DNA from: CAVSQX01 sp963730225
GTDB lineage: Bacteria > Planctomycetota > Phycisphaerae > Tepidisphaerales > Tepidisphaeraceae
Direction: 5' to 3'
Length of the DNA: 64,000 nucleotides
Assembly (NCBI GenBank): GCA_963730225.1
Contig: CAVSQX010000002.1
Location: 806,001 to 870,000 of the forward strand
Shown here: positions 19,330-27,276 of the stretch, piece after piece
How positions within the stretch are numbered: position 1 is the first letter of the stretch
Layout: each line of letters begins with the position of its first letter
The notes under the pieces: generated by a model
Database searches by the model: none
Seen by the model: the letters and a program-made list of their open reading frames with translations, nothing else
Told to the model about the DNA's origin: nothing
Translations under genes and position numbers: made by a program

Positions 19330-19955
19330 TCAAACTGTCTTGGAACCCTTAAACCTTCCCTGAACCAGAATTGCCATCATTAGGCAACTTCCTCCAAGCA
19401 CTGGCGCCGGCAGCGGAACCGGAACCGGCGCTGGCCCGACAGGAACGTTTGCATAACCCGTGCTTGAATCCGTTAAGCCGGTACTAGTGATGTAGTCAAC
19501 CGCACTGTAATTGCCTCCCAAGGGCGCGCCCGCAATGGCAGTCAGAGTTCCGATGTTAACGGCCACCGCCGAGGTACCCCCAAGATTGATGTAACCTCCC
19601 GTAAGGGTTACCAGAAGGTCTGCGATATTCGGATTATCGGCTGGAGGGTTATTTCCAAGCGGACCGACAAGCGGTTGGGAAACCACTCCAGCAAACACCA
19701 ACAACCAATGGGGTAAAGCCCGAAAGCAGGGCCGGACCAAAATCGATTACATTGAATGTGGACTGCGGCGACCCGTATTTGCTCACCTGGGCCCACCGAG
19801 AGCGTATAGGAATACAAATAATCTCCTGTTACGCCAATTTCAGTTGCACTTTCGACGCTAATGTCAAGCGAATCCGCGCAAACGGAAGGAACCGCGAAGA
19901 ACCCGAGACCCACTCCGATTGCAGCGAACGACATCAGAAGCTTATTTCCCCGCAT
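19330..19955 (-). CDS. Small PLPA-tailed secreted protein, frameshifted
   Basis: The ATG at 19955 follows AAAGGGAG. The signal peptide is SFAAIGVGLGFFAVPSVCA. The next stretch (YLYSYTLSVGPGE) is typical of PEP-CTERM proteins. Sense then continues in another frame (STFNVIDFGPALLSGF, near 19700-19750) and in a third (NNPPADNPNIADLLVTLTGG) to the end, so there are two shifts, near 19750-19790 and 19680. The tail VPVPLPAPVLGG, hydrophobic residues and a basic end form a VPLPA-type sorting signal. A long 5' leader with a promoter and an early terminator lies upstream. It is probably a small exosortase substrate of unknown function. Confidence 0.68.
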
Positions 19956-20197
19956 GATCAACTCCCTTTCCGGTGTTTTCACACCTTACTCAGCCCCCGC
20001 GAAGAGCGATTATTTCGCGGAACACCGTTCTTTTACTTCCCTTGCCCAAAACTGGCACGCGCCGGCTTTGGTTCGAGCGCACAAATAAAATCACTCTTCG
20101 CCCACGGCCCCATAATACAAAGTTACAAACACACAGCAAATTCCGGACCTACACACGACAGCGTCCATCCGGAACCGCAAAATCTAGGAAACAGAGG

Positions 20198-20224
20198 AAA
20201 AAAAACCAAGAGCCCCTGCCCTTG
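20198..20224 (-). terminator. Intrinsic terminator in the leader of the PLPA gene
   Basis: On the minus strand CAAGGGC AGGG GCUCUUG forms a 7-bp stem with a 4-base loop, followed by G and eight U. This is a classic rho-independent terminator. It lies about 28 bases after the predicted start of transcription from the promoter at 20259-20286 and 240 bases before the gene, so it may act as an attenuator. Confidence 0.65.
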
Positions 20225-20258
20225 CCGAACGGAACAAATGACCCCACGGCAGGCCGGT

Positions 20259-20286
20259 AAGATAATGGCCCTTGGGGCGATGTCAA
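20259..20286 (-). promoter_or_regulatory. Sigma-70-like promoter
   Basis: On the minus strand TTGACA (20286-20281) and TATCTT (20264-20259) are separated by 16 bases. It points toward the PLPA-tailed gene at 19330-19955. Confidence 0.5.
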
Positions 20287-21010
20287 GCAAAAAATTGTCT
20301 TCGTGCGTTTGCCCGTACTGGATGTGCAGACGCTGCATCTTTTCGCGGATCCGTAATCACTGAAAGCAAAGACGGTTGCGGATCGAGCAATTCACGGGTG
20401 GACCGCTGGTGAGCGCTAAAGAAATTTTTGCGCTGAAGTGTTGCACCGTCTCGAATTGAAATCGCCGGCTTCGGAGAAAATGGTCCGTTGGATTGAGCGG
20501 CAGGACCACTCGAATTATTCGCCGACGAACGGGCGTCCGTTCGGGACTGATGAAGGCCGCTCATTTAGCGTGCAGACGCAGTGGAAGTTGCCCCGAATTG
20601 CGCACCGCTTGCGCGTAATCTGCTGCCGTACTCGCACGCACATGAAAATCATATTGCGAGTTGAGCCCGCTTGGGTGGATCGATTGCTCATCCGGATTAT
20701 TGTTGGGCTTCAATCTCGGCTGGGGCGAACCGCGATGGACGGTCCGTCGTATTGGTCCCATGAATAGGCCCGTGATTTGGCGGACGACGATCGATGTTGG
20801 TTGCGGACAGGCGGCCATGTCGCAGGGCACGTTGCACGGAGTGTTGAAATGATCACCGCGGCGTGGGAGACATCGATGGATTTGCATCGATTTCACGAGC
20901 CATGCGTGCAGAGTGCCGCGGGAAATATGCTTGGCTGCGGCAGAGACTGATTCGGCGCAAAATCATTGGGGCGAGTCGGATAGAGATTGAGCGAAACTAG
21001 CTGGATTTTG
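20287..21010. other. Intergenic region between divergent units, no gene seen
   Basis: About 720 bases separate the minus-strand surface-protein genes from the plus-strand polysaccharide operon. Open frames (20438-20767 plus, 20561-20896 minus) show no family resemblance or good ribosome binding site. The region probably holds regulatory sites of the operon, but none can be named. Confidence 0.5.
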
Positions 21011-21040
21011 TTGGACAATCAAAAGTCGGCGTTGTATAAG
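21011..21040 (+). promoter_or_regulatory. Candidate promoter of the polysaccharide operon
   Basis: TTGGAC (21011-21016) and TATAAG (21035-21040) with an 18-base spacer, about 60 bases before the NusG-like gene. The match is moderate. Confidence 0.4.
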
Positions 21041-21047
21041 CGAATCG

Positions 21048-21076
21048 CCGCATATGGGCTGTTCGACGATATGCGG
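21048..21076 (+). promoter_or_regulatory. Leader hairpin upstream of the NusG paralogue
   Basis: CCGCATAT (21048-21055) and ATATGCGG (21069-21076) form a perfect 8-bp stem with a 13-base loop GGGCTGTTCGACG. It begins almost at the predicted transcription start and lies 26 bases before the gene. It could be a recruitment element for the NusG paralogue, comparable in idea to ops for RfaH or the RNA hairpin for LoaP; this is inference. Confidence 0.4.
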
Positions 21077-21102
21077 GCCAATCAGGGTGCGATTTTCCAA
21101 GG

Positions 21103-21714
21103 ATGTCTACTGAGCCAAACGGAGGATGGGCGTTGGTGTTAGCTTGCGCAAAATTGAGTGTCAGGGGCAGGGCGACTTCGCAAGAAGCGGGCGATTTTGA
21201 GAATCTCGATTGCCCGTGGGGATTGGCACTTGGTTTGTGGACGGTGCTGCATACGAAAAGTCGCCAGGAAAAAGCCCTGAGTGATGAGCTAAAAAATGCG
21301 GGGATATGTAGCTATCTTCCGCTTGTTGAACAGATCAGATATTACGGAAGACGGAAGTTGAAGGTTTCGTTGCCATTGTTCTCTGGATATGTCTTTCTCA
21401 AGGGCACGATGGACCATGCATATATCGCCGATCGCACCAGGCGGGTGGCCCAGATCATTCCGGTTCGAGATCAGGAACAGTTGGAATGGGAATTAAGCAA
21501 CATCTGGCTGGCGTTATCGAGAGAGGGATCGCTGGATCCGTATCCGTATTTGTGTGCTGGCGTGCGAGCCGAAGTCAAATCTGGTCCGTTCCGAGGATTG
21601 CAGGGCGTTGTTGAGAAGCGAATAGACAAGACCGATCGGTTGATATTGCAGATCGGCATGCTCGGAAGGGCCATGAGCTTGGAAATTGACGGGGCGTTGC
21701 TTGACCCGATTTGA
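21103..21714 (+). CDS. Specialised NusG paralogue (RfaH/LoaP/UpxY-like antiterminator)
   Basis: The N-terminal NGN domain is clear from about residue 45: LWTVLHTKSRQEKALSDEL, FLPL-like SYLPLVEQIRYY, and LPLFSGYVFL. A C-terminal KOW domain follows (GVRAEVKSGPFRGLQGVVE, LEIDGALLDPI). Length is 203 residues. The first 40 residues have no counterpart in the family, so the true start may be further in, and the ATG at 21103 has only a weak ribosome binding site. Such paralogues bind RNA polymerase and allow read-through of long polysaccharide operons. Its place as first gene of a roughly 42-kb cluster, between two hairpins, fits that role well. It is not the housekeeping NusG, which sits with ribosomal protein genes. 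Confidence 0.85.
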   Translation: MSTEPNGGWALVLACAKLSVRGRATSQEAGDFENLDCPWGLALGLWTVLHTKSRQEKALSDELKNAGICSYLPLVEQIRYYGRRKLKVSLPLFSGYVFLKGTMDHAYIADRTRRVAQIIPVRDQEQLEWELSNIWLALSREGSLDPYPYLCAGVRAEVKSGPFRGLQGVVEKRIDKTDRLILQIGMLGRAMSLEIDGALLDPI

Positions 21715-21759
21715 CCGGCAGGGGAAGAGTGCTCCGTGTCCATCGTTTCGTAAGGAAAT

Positions 21760-21787
21760 GGGCTGCGCGCATTTATTCGCGCAGCCC
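21760..21787 (+). terminator. Strong GC hairpin after the NusG paralogue
   Basis: GGGCTGCGCG and CGCGCAGCCC form a perfect 10-bp stem with an 8-base loop. No T-run follows (AAGGGGGCGG), so it is a pause or incomplete terminator on its own. It lies between the NusG-like gene and the rest of the operon, where an antiterminator could act. Confidence 0.5.
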
Positions 21788-21841
21788 AAGGGGGCGGAGC
21801 CTTGACTGAACAGACCAGATTCGGATTGCGAGCGGGGTGAA

Positions 21842-22870
21842 ATGAGTGACGTAATGGGCTTAAAAGTACCTGGAGCCGTGCCGGTGATTCCCGATATCCA
21901 AGCCGAAGCGGCGCACCGCTTCTTGACGGCGAGGGAGATGCCGTATGGAAGTGCTGACGAAGTTTACTCGGAAGTGCTAAGAAAGCTTCGCGGGGTAATC
22001 CTGCTTGGCGGATCGATTCATTCCAGTCCGTTACAAAGCGCTACCGGCCGGCCCGTGGTCGACTTGCCGGTCACGTGTAAAGAGCGTTTGCTCGATCATT
22101 GGAGCGGTCAATGCTCCTCGCTAGCCAGTTTTTTGGGTCGGCAAAAGTTGGCGGTGCGACTGGTTCTGAGCGGCAATTCGCTAGTGCCAATTAGCCCGCC
22201 GGCGCACAATGGCCATCCACTCAATATTGAGTTCACTACGGAAACCGACCCGGTGGAATACCGTGGAACCGGTGGAGTTCTTCGCGATCACACCCAGGGA
22301 TATGCGGTCGACGACTACATCCTTGTGGTCAATGCCGCGCAGTTGTTACATCGATCGTTAGCCGGTTTAATGTTGCTGGTGGCTTCGAAGAATGCGGATG
22401 CCGTAGTGGTGTCCCACGCAGACGGATCGCCCAACGGATGCATGCTCATCCGCAGCGGGTGTCTTCAGACAATTCCTCGCGTTGGATTTGTGGATATGAA
22501 GGAGCAGGCACTGCCGCTGATCGCGCGCCATTTCCATGTCGCGGTGCTGGAGTTGGAGGAGCCAGCGGGAATGTCGATTCGGACTCTCTCGGATTACATT
22601 GAAGCGCTGCGGAGACATCACCGCCGGTTGGATGGGCAAAGCAAGCCCGCCGACGTCTACGCCGAGGATTGGCAGGTGGCATTCAGCATCACCGAAGAAG
22701 GCGCGTTTGTGAGCGATGGGGCTCATATCCACGATTCGGTTGTATTAAAGGGCGCGCGCGTTAGTCACGATGCGGTGGTCGTGCGGTCTCTCATTTGTTC
22801 AGGCGCCAATGTACGCCGTGGTCAGCTGGTTGTCGATTCCGTCGTCACCTCCGCGGGCGTTCGGCATTAA
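21842..22870 (+). CDS. Nucleotidyltransferase-like protein with beta-helix tail, degenerate active site
   Basis: 342 residues. VILLGGSIHSSPLQSATGRP near residue 52 resembles the start of NDP-sugar pyrophosphorylases, but lacks the Arg of GGxGTRL and the conserved Pro-Lys. A TETDPVEYRGTGG segment matches the region that normally binds the sugar. The C-terminus (GAHIHDSVVLKGARVSHDAVV) has hexapeptide-like repeats of a left-handed beta-helix. It may be a regulatory or inactive relative of glucose-1-phosphate or mannose-1-phosphate nucleotidyltransferase. It is followed after 2 bases by the exosortase gene, so the two are probably translated together. Confidence 0.7.
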   Translation: MSDVMGLKVPGAVPVIPDIQAEAAHRFLTAREMPYGSADEVYSEVLRKLRGVILLGGSIHSSPLQSATGRPVVDLPVTCKERLLDHWSGQCSSLASFLGRQKLAVRLVLSGNSLVPISPPAHNGHPLNIEFTTETDPVEYRGTGGVLRDHTQGYAVDDYILVVNAAQLLHRSLAGLMLLVASKNADAVVVSHADGSPNGCMLIRSGCLQTIPRVGFVDMKEQALPLIARHFHVAVLELEEPAGMSIRTLSDYIEALRRHHRRLDGQSKPADVYAEDWQVAFSITEEGAFVSDGAHIHDSVVLKGARVSHDAVVVRSLICSGANVRRGQLVVDSVVTSAGVRH

Positions 22871-22872
22871 AC

Positions 22873-23748
22873 ATGGGGCAAAGTAGAACAACGCGGTCTT
22901 GGACGACGTGGCACTTGTTGGCGGCGCTATTGGTTGTCGCGTTTTGCATCGCCATCACAAGCGAAGCATGGCTCGATCTGATGCTTTGGGGATGGCGCGA
23001 TGAAGAATCAAGTCACATTCTCTTAGTTCCATTGGCGGTGATGTGGCTCTGCTGGATTCGGCGCGGTAGGTTCCGTAGATGTGAACCGACCGGGCGTTTA
23101 ATTGGCACCCTGTTTCTCGGTTTTGGGTGGTTTTTCTGGTCAGTCGGATACCGGTATCAAATCGAATCGTTCTGGCACGGGGGTGCGATTCTCTTCGCCG
23201 TGGGTGGCTTGCTGAGTGTCCTTGGGAAAGATGTGTTCTTTCATTTCTTACCGGCATTCGCCGTTTTGCTGTTTATGATACCGATACCCGGAACCGGCAG
23301 ACAACTGATAGCCCTCCCGATGCAACATTTGACAGCCGATATCACTCAACATGTTGGCGAGGTCCTGGGAATGGACGTTCAGCGGCAAGGGAACCTTCTG
23401 AATGTCAATGGCAAAGATATTGCGATCATTGAAGCGTGCAATGGAATGCGCATGGTCTTCACTTTGCTTTTCGCGTGCTACGTCTTCGCATTTGTGACGC
23501 CGATTCGCGGATATGTTCGATTCCTTATTTTGATCGCCAGTCCACTCGTAGCCGTCGCTTGCAATGTGATACGTCTGCTCCCGACAATTTGGGTGTTCGG
23601 CCATGAATCACTTGAAAGAGCCGAGGCCTTCCACGAATTTGCCGGTTGGGCGATGCTGATCATTGCATTTGGCGCACTCCTTGGAGTCGTTCGCGTTCTC
23701 AGATGGGCGTCAGTTCCGGTAACACATTTTCCTTTGGCGACGCGATAA
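22873..23748 (+). CDS. xrt: Exosortase (PEP-CTERM processing transpeptidase-like membrane enzyme)
   Basis: 291 residues with about seven to eight membrane spans. The three catalytic residues are visible in their conserved settings: Cys in EACNGMRM, Arg in ACNVIRLLPTIW, and His in AEAFHEFAGW. The start is the ATG at 22873, two bases after the preceding stop; the longer frame is unlikely. Exosortases recognise C-terminal PEP-CTERM-type signals at the inner membrane, cut them and are thought to transfer the protein to an envelope partner. Five candidate substrates lie in this window (4944, 9946, 11917, 14300, 19330). The next gene is its EpsI-type partner. The subtype cannot be assigned from sequence reading alone. 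Confidence 0.93.
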   Translation: MGQSRTTRSWTTWHLLAALLVVAFCIAITSEAWLDLMLWGWRDEESSHILLVPLAVMWLCWIRRGRFRRCEPTGRLIGTLFLGFGWFFWSVGYRYQIESFWHGGAILFAVGGLLSVLGKDVFFHFLPAFAVLLFMIPIPGTGRQLIALPMQHLTADITQHVGEVLGMDVQRQGNLLNVNGKDIAIIEACNGMRMVFTLLFACYVFAFVTPIRGYVRFLILIASPLVAVACNVIRLLPTIWVFGHESLERAEAFHEFAGWAMLIIAFGALLGVVRVLRWASVPVTHFPLATR

Positions 23749-23767
23749 GCGTCAAACAGTAGATATC

Positions 23768-24442
23768 GTGCTGAACAGCCATTCGCGAGATCGAGTAGCA
23801 GTGGTCGTTTCATGCCTGTTTCTGATGGGTGCGACACTTGATCGCCTGTCATTCGCTCCGCCGCGAGATCCAGGGCCATACCATGCTCGGGTTCGTGCGG
23901 CGGCACGGGACCTGCCAACGATGATCGGAGACTGGTCGGCTGTTGATTTCCCGGATCCCAGCACCGAGGCCTATTTACGAGCGAATGTTTTTATCAACCG
24001 CAGTTTGACGAACGTGTCCTCAGGTCAAGTCGTGAATCTTCTAATTATCCAATGTACGGATGCACGTGACCTGATGCCGCACTTTCCCGCTGTGTGTTAT
24101 CCAGGCCGAGGGCTGAACCAAGTCGAGGTGCGCCCGCGGGATTGGGGTGTTGGAGAAACAACTATCCACGGTTCCGAGTATGAGTTCGAATCGAGCAGTT
24201 TTCGCCAGGCCAACGCGATCGTGGTATACAACTTCATGATTCTGCCCACAGGCGAATTCTGTCGCGAGATGAAGGAAGTAAGGCGCAAGCTCCCCATCCA
24301 AGACCGATTCTTTGGGCTCGGGCAGGTTCAAGTCGTGTTTCCGGCTGGAATCTCAGAGGAAGCGCGCGACACCGCCTTTGGCCAGATTATGGAAGGGCAT
24401 ATGAATCTTATCGAGGCCATGAGATCCGGAGCGCGGCCTTGA
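23768..24442 (+). CDS. EpsI-like exosortase-associated protein (DUF3485)
   Basis: 224 residues starting at a GTG, with a short N-terminal hydrophobic segment (VVVSCLFLMGATLDRL) and an exported domain. The pattern MIGDWSAVDF, then HFPAVCYPGRGLNQVE and VVYNFMILPTGEF is typical of DUF3485, which is either fused to or encoded next to exosortases. In other systems EpsI is needed with EpsH for exopolysaccharide export, but its biochemical role is not known. Spacing to the exosortase gene is 19 bases. A second, broken copy of the segment GVGETTI to GEFC lies directly downstream at 24464-24583. Confidence 0.85.
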   Translation: MLNSHSRDRVAVVVSCLFLMGATLDRLSFAPPRDPGPYHARVRAAARDLPTMIGDWSAVDFPDPSTEAYLRANVFINRSLTNVSSGQVVNLLIIQCTDARDLMPHFPAVCYPGRGLNQVEVRPRDWGVGETTIHGSEYEFESSSFRQANAIVVYNFMILPTGEFCREMKEVRRKLPIQDRFFGLGQVQVVFPAGISEEARDTAFGQIMEGHMNLIEAMRSGARP

Positions 24443-24463
24443 TTAGCACGACTGCGCGATCGC

Positions 24464-24583
24464 GATGTAGGAGAAACGACGATTAGTGATGGCCAGTACC
24501 AGTTCGAACCGCGCAGTTTTTACGAGACCGACGCGCCTGTGGTGGACAGTTTTGTGATTTTACCCGCGGGCGAGTTTTGCCGC
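24464..24583 (+). pseudogene. Partial duplicate of the EpsI-like gene
   Basis: The frame encodes DVGETTISDGQYQFEPRSFY and continues to VILPAGEFCR. This aligns with GVGETTIHGSEYEFESSSFR to MILPTGEFCR in the gene just upstream. Only about 40 codons remain, at roughly half identity, so the copy is old. It has no start codon and reads in frame toward the Wzz/kinase gene. Confidence 0.75.
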
Positions 24584-24835
24584 GTCAGGCGGCCAGATTC
24601 ATGTGAAAGGGATTCAGAATTTGCGGGCTGCGGTGGAGAGTTAACACCGCCGGAAGCGCTGAAGGCGGCAGCAGAATTGGTTCCGCCTGACTATCCCTCT
24701 GCGGTGGGCGAGCAGTATGGTGCGCGGAAACATAGCTTTCTGAGGCGTCCGGTCACTGCACAAATTGCTTCGATCGGGCACCATGACACCGATCAATATT
24801 CCCGTAGTGCCGCAAACGTTATTGGGGCGAAGAAA

Positions 24836-27260
24836 ATGAGCGAACCGTCGTCAAGTCAGCAAGTCGTATACATTGAACGGCCCCCCGAATTGGAGGTGAA
24901 CGACCGCGCCGATCCAATTGCTACCAAAGCACACGACCTGGGGCGCTTTCATCGATTAATGCGCGGCCGATATCACTGGGCAATTATCCTGTCGATCATT
25001 CTCGGCGGCACCGGCGCAGTGATCGGCTTGCGATCGGGAAAAAGAACTTTTCAAAGCTCCGGAATCATTCGCGTAATGCCCATCATTCCGAAGATTATGT
25101 ATGCCGTGGACGAAAAGGGTCAGATCCCGGCGTTCGACGCGTTTGTCGACGCGCAAGTGGCTCTGATCAAAAGTCAACGCGTTCTTGATGAGGCGATGGA
25201 GGACAAGGACTTCGTCGGATTTGATAAATCAGACTACGGGATCGTCCAATTCAAAAATAGCCTTGACGTGAATCGCCAAGGGGACATGATTTTTGTCACA
25301 GCGACCAACCTTGAACCGCACGTGGCAATGGCCTCAGTGAATGCGGTCATATCTGCATATACAAAAGTTTACGATGATATCGACACCAAGAGTGACGAAA
25401 AGAGAAGGGAACTGCGCGAGGAATACCAAACGAAACTCCAGAATGAATGGAGCAGTATTCGTCAGCAGATTCTGGATATTGCCAAGGTATATGGCTCGGA
25501 CGACTTAAAACCACAATATGATTTTGAGCTCGGTGAGTTGAACAAGGTGGAGGAGGCGATCGAGGAGCTGAAGCGAACGCTTCCGGAAGCCGCTGGCGTG
25601 GCGACAACTCAGCCTTCTCATGATCTGACCGCAGCCGATGTGGCGGCGATGGGTGATCGATGGATGAACGAACTTTTCGACGATGAATTCGAATGCGAAA
25701 GGCAAATTCTCGAATTGCAGGATCTCGAACAAGGGATGGCGAATAACCCCCAACTAAAGACCGCGCAGGCGAAGCTTAATGCGTCGCGCGAGGCGATTGA
25801 TCGGTACCTTCAGGACTACAAAGATCGCTCACCCTTCGAACACGAGCGTCGCAACCGCTGCAACAGGACTGAGCGAGACCGAGATCCGAACGCGCATTAG
25901 TTCACTCCAAAAGATGTATGACGAAGACAAAGAGGAGCTGACGAGCCTGGGGGGCAAAGAACTTGAAATTGAAGATTTGCGCAGCCGAGGTGCCGACACC
26001 AAAGCGCAACTTGACGCCACAACTCGAGCAATCGAGCAGATGGATCTGGAGTCGCAAGCTACCGGTCGAATCTCTGTGATGAGCAACGGTGATCGTCCGC
26101 TCACTCCGTTCCGCGACACGCGGCCAACGTTCGCGGCCGCCGGCGGCCTTGGAGGCGTTGTCGTCAGTTTTGGGTCGATCATCTTATTGGGTTTGCTTGG
26201 CCGGCGGATGGATCGGCCCGAGGATGCCCGAACTCACATTGTTGGATTGCCTCTTCTTGGTGTTCTTCCGGAGCTTCCAGACGACTTGGCCGATCCCGAG
26301 CAAGCCGCGATCGCATCACACTCAGTGCACCAAATCCGAGCCCTCCTTCAGATTATGGGGCGGCATGATCGTAATCAGGTCTTTGGGATTACCAGTCCCG
26401 CCGCTGGAACTGGCAAGACGAGTCTGACATTAGCGCTGGGGGTGTCCTTTGCGGCGGCTCAGCTGAAAACCCTGCTCATCGATTGCGATTTCGTCGGCGG
26501 TGGCTTGACGGAGCGGGTGAACTTAATTATCCGCCGAAAGATCGGTCAGATACTCTTGTCAGAGGGATTGATCAACCAAGCGCAATTGGAAGAGGCTTTG
26601 AAGCTGGAAAAGGAGTCGCGACGGCGCTTGAGTGAGATTCTGGTGGAGGCGGGCTACGTCACCGAATCGAATCTTACGGCGTTGGTGGCGAATCATCGCG
26701 AGGTGCGCGAGGTCTTGGGGGTTTTGAACGCTTTGTCCGGGGAAGACATTCGTAACTGCATAACTGAAACGGGCATTGAAAACCTATCAATGTTGCCGCT
26801 CGGCGACGCTTCTCCACAGCACGCAGGATGTTTGTCGCCTGGATCGCTTCATGCTCTCATTGAAGCTGCAAAAGAGCGATTCGATGTTGTTTTGCTGGAT
26901 ACCGGCCCCGTACCAGGCAGCCTTGAAGCATCTGTGGTTACGTCCCAGGTCGATGCCGTTGTGCTGACTGTAGCACGCGGTGAACAAGGAGGTTCAGTCG
27001 ATACGTCGATTGCACATTTGGTTAATGTACGAGCCAGGATCGCCGGGTTGGTATTCAATCGGGCCAAAACCCAAGATGTGATTCGGTACGGCAGCAGTGG
27101 CCTTATCCACAGCCGAAGTGTAACCTCGAGCAATCGGCTAAAAGGCGTAATGGCCGACCTCACGGAAGAATTCGAGCGATTTGGGCCGGTCGCGCGAGCG
27201 GTGGCGTCGTATGTACCGACGGCCACAAGCAAGCCAAGGTTGCCGAAGTCGGACGACTAG
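24836..27260 (+). CDS. Wzz/BY-kinase fusion with inserted MshEN-like domain, one frameshift
   Basis: The ATG at 24836 opens a GumC/Wzz-type chain-length part: a membrane span (WAIILSIILGGTGAVIGL), a periplasmic coiled-coil region and a second span near GGLGGVVVSFGSIILLGLL. One base shift near 25825 splits the coiled coil. The cytoplasmic ATPase has Walker A (SPAAGTGKTS), Walker A' (TLLIDCDF) and Walker B (VVLLDTGP). Between A' and B sits a 60-residue segment (26529-26709) starting IGQILLSEGLINQAQLEEAL. It looks like the N-terminal MshEN domain of GspE/PilB ATPases, not normal for this family. The usual C-terminal Tyr cluster is absent. It probably controls polymer length and export, possibly responding to a nucleotide ligand. 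Confidence 0.82.
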
Positions 27261-27276
27261 ATTTTTCGAATATCCC

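Noticed and set aside
20438..20896. Short open frames on both strands ahead of the polysaccharide operon
   Set aside because: No ribosome binding site, no domain, and they overlap each other; more likely regulatory sequence.
21103..21714. Housekeeping nusG
   Set aside because: Context is a polysaccharide operon rather than secE and ribosomal protein genes, and the protein has an atypical N-terminus; a specialised paralogue fits better.
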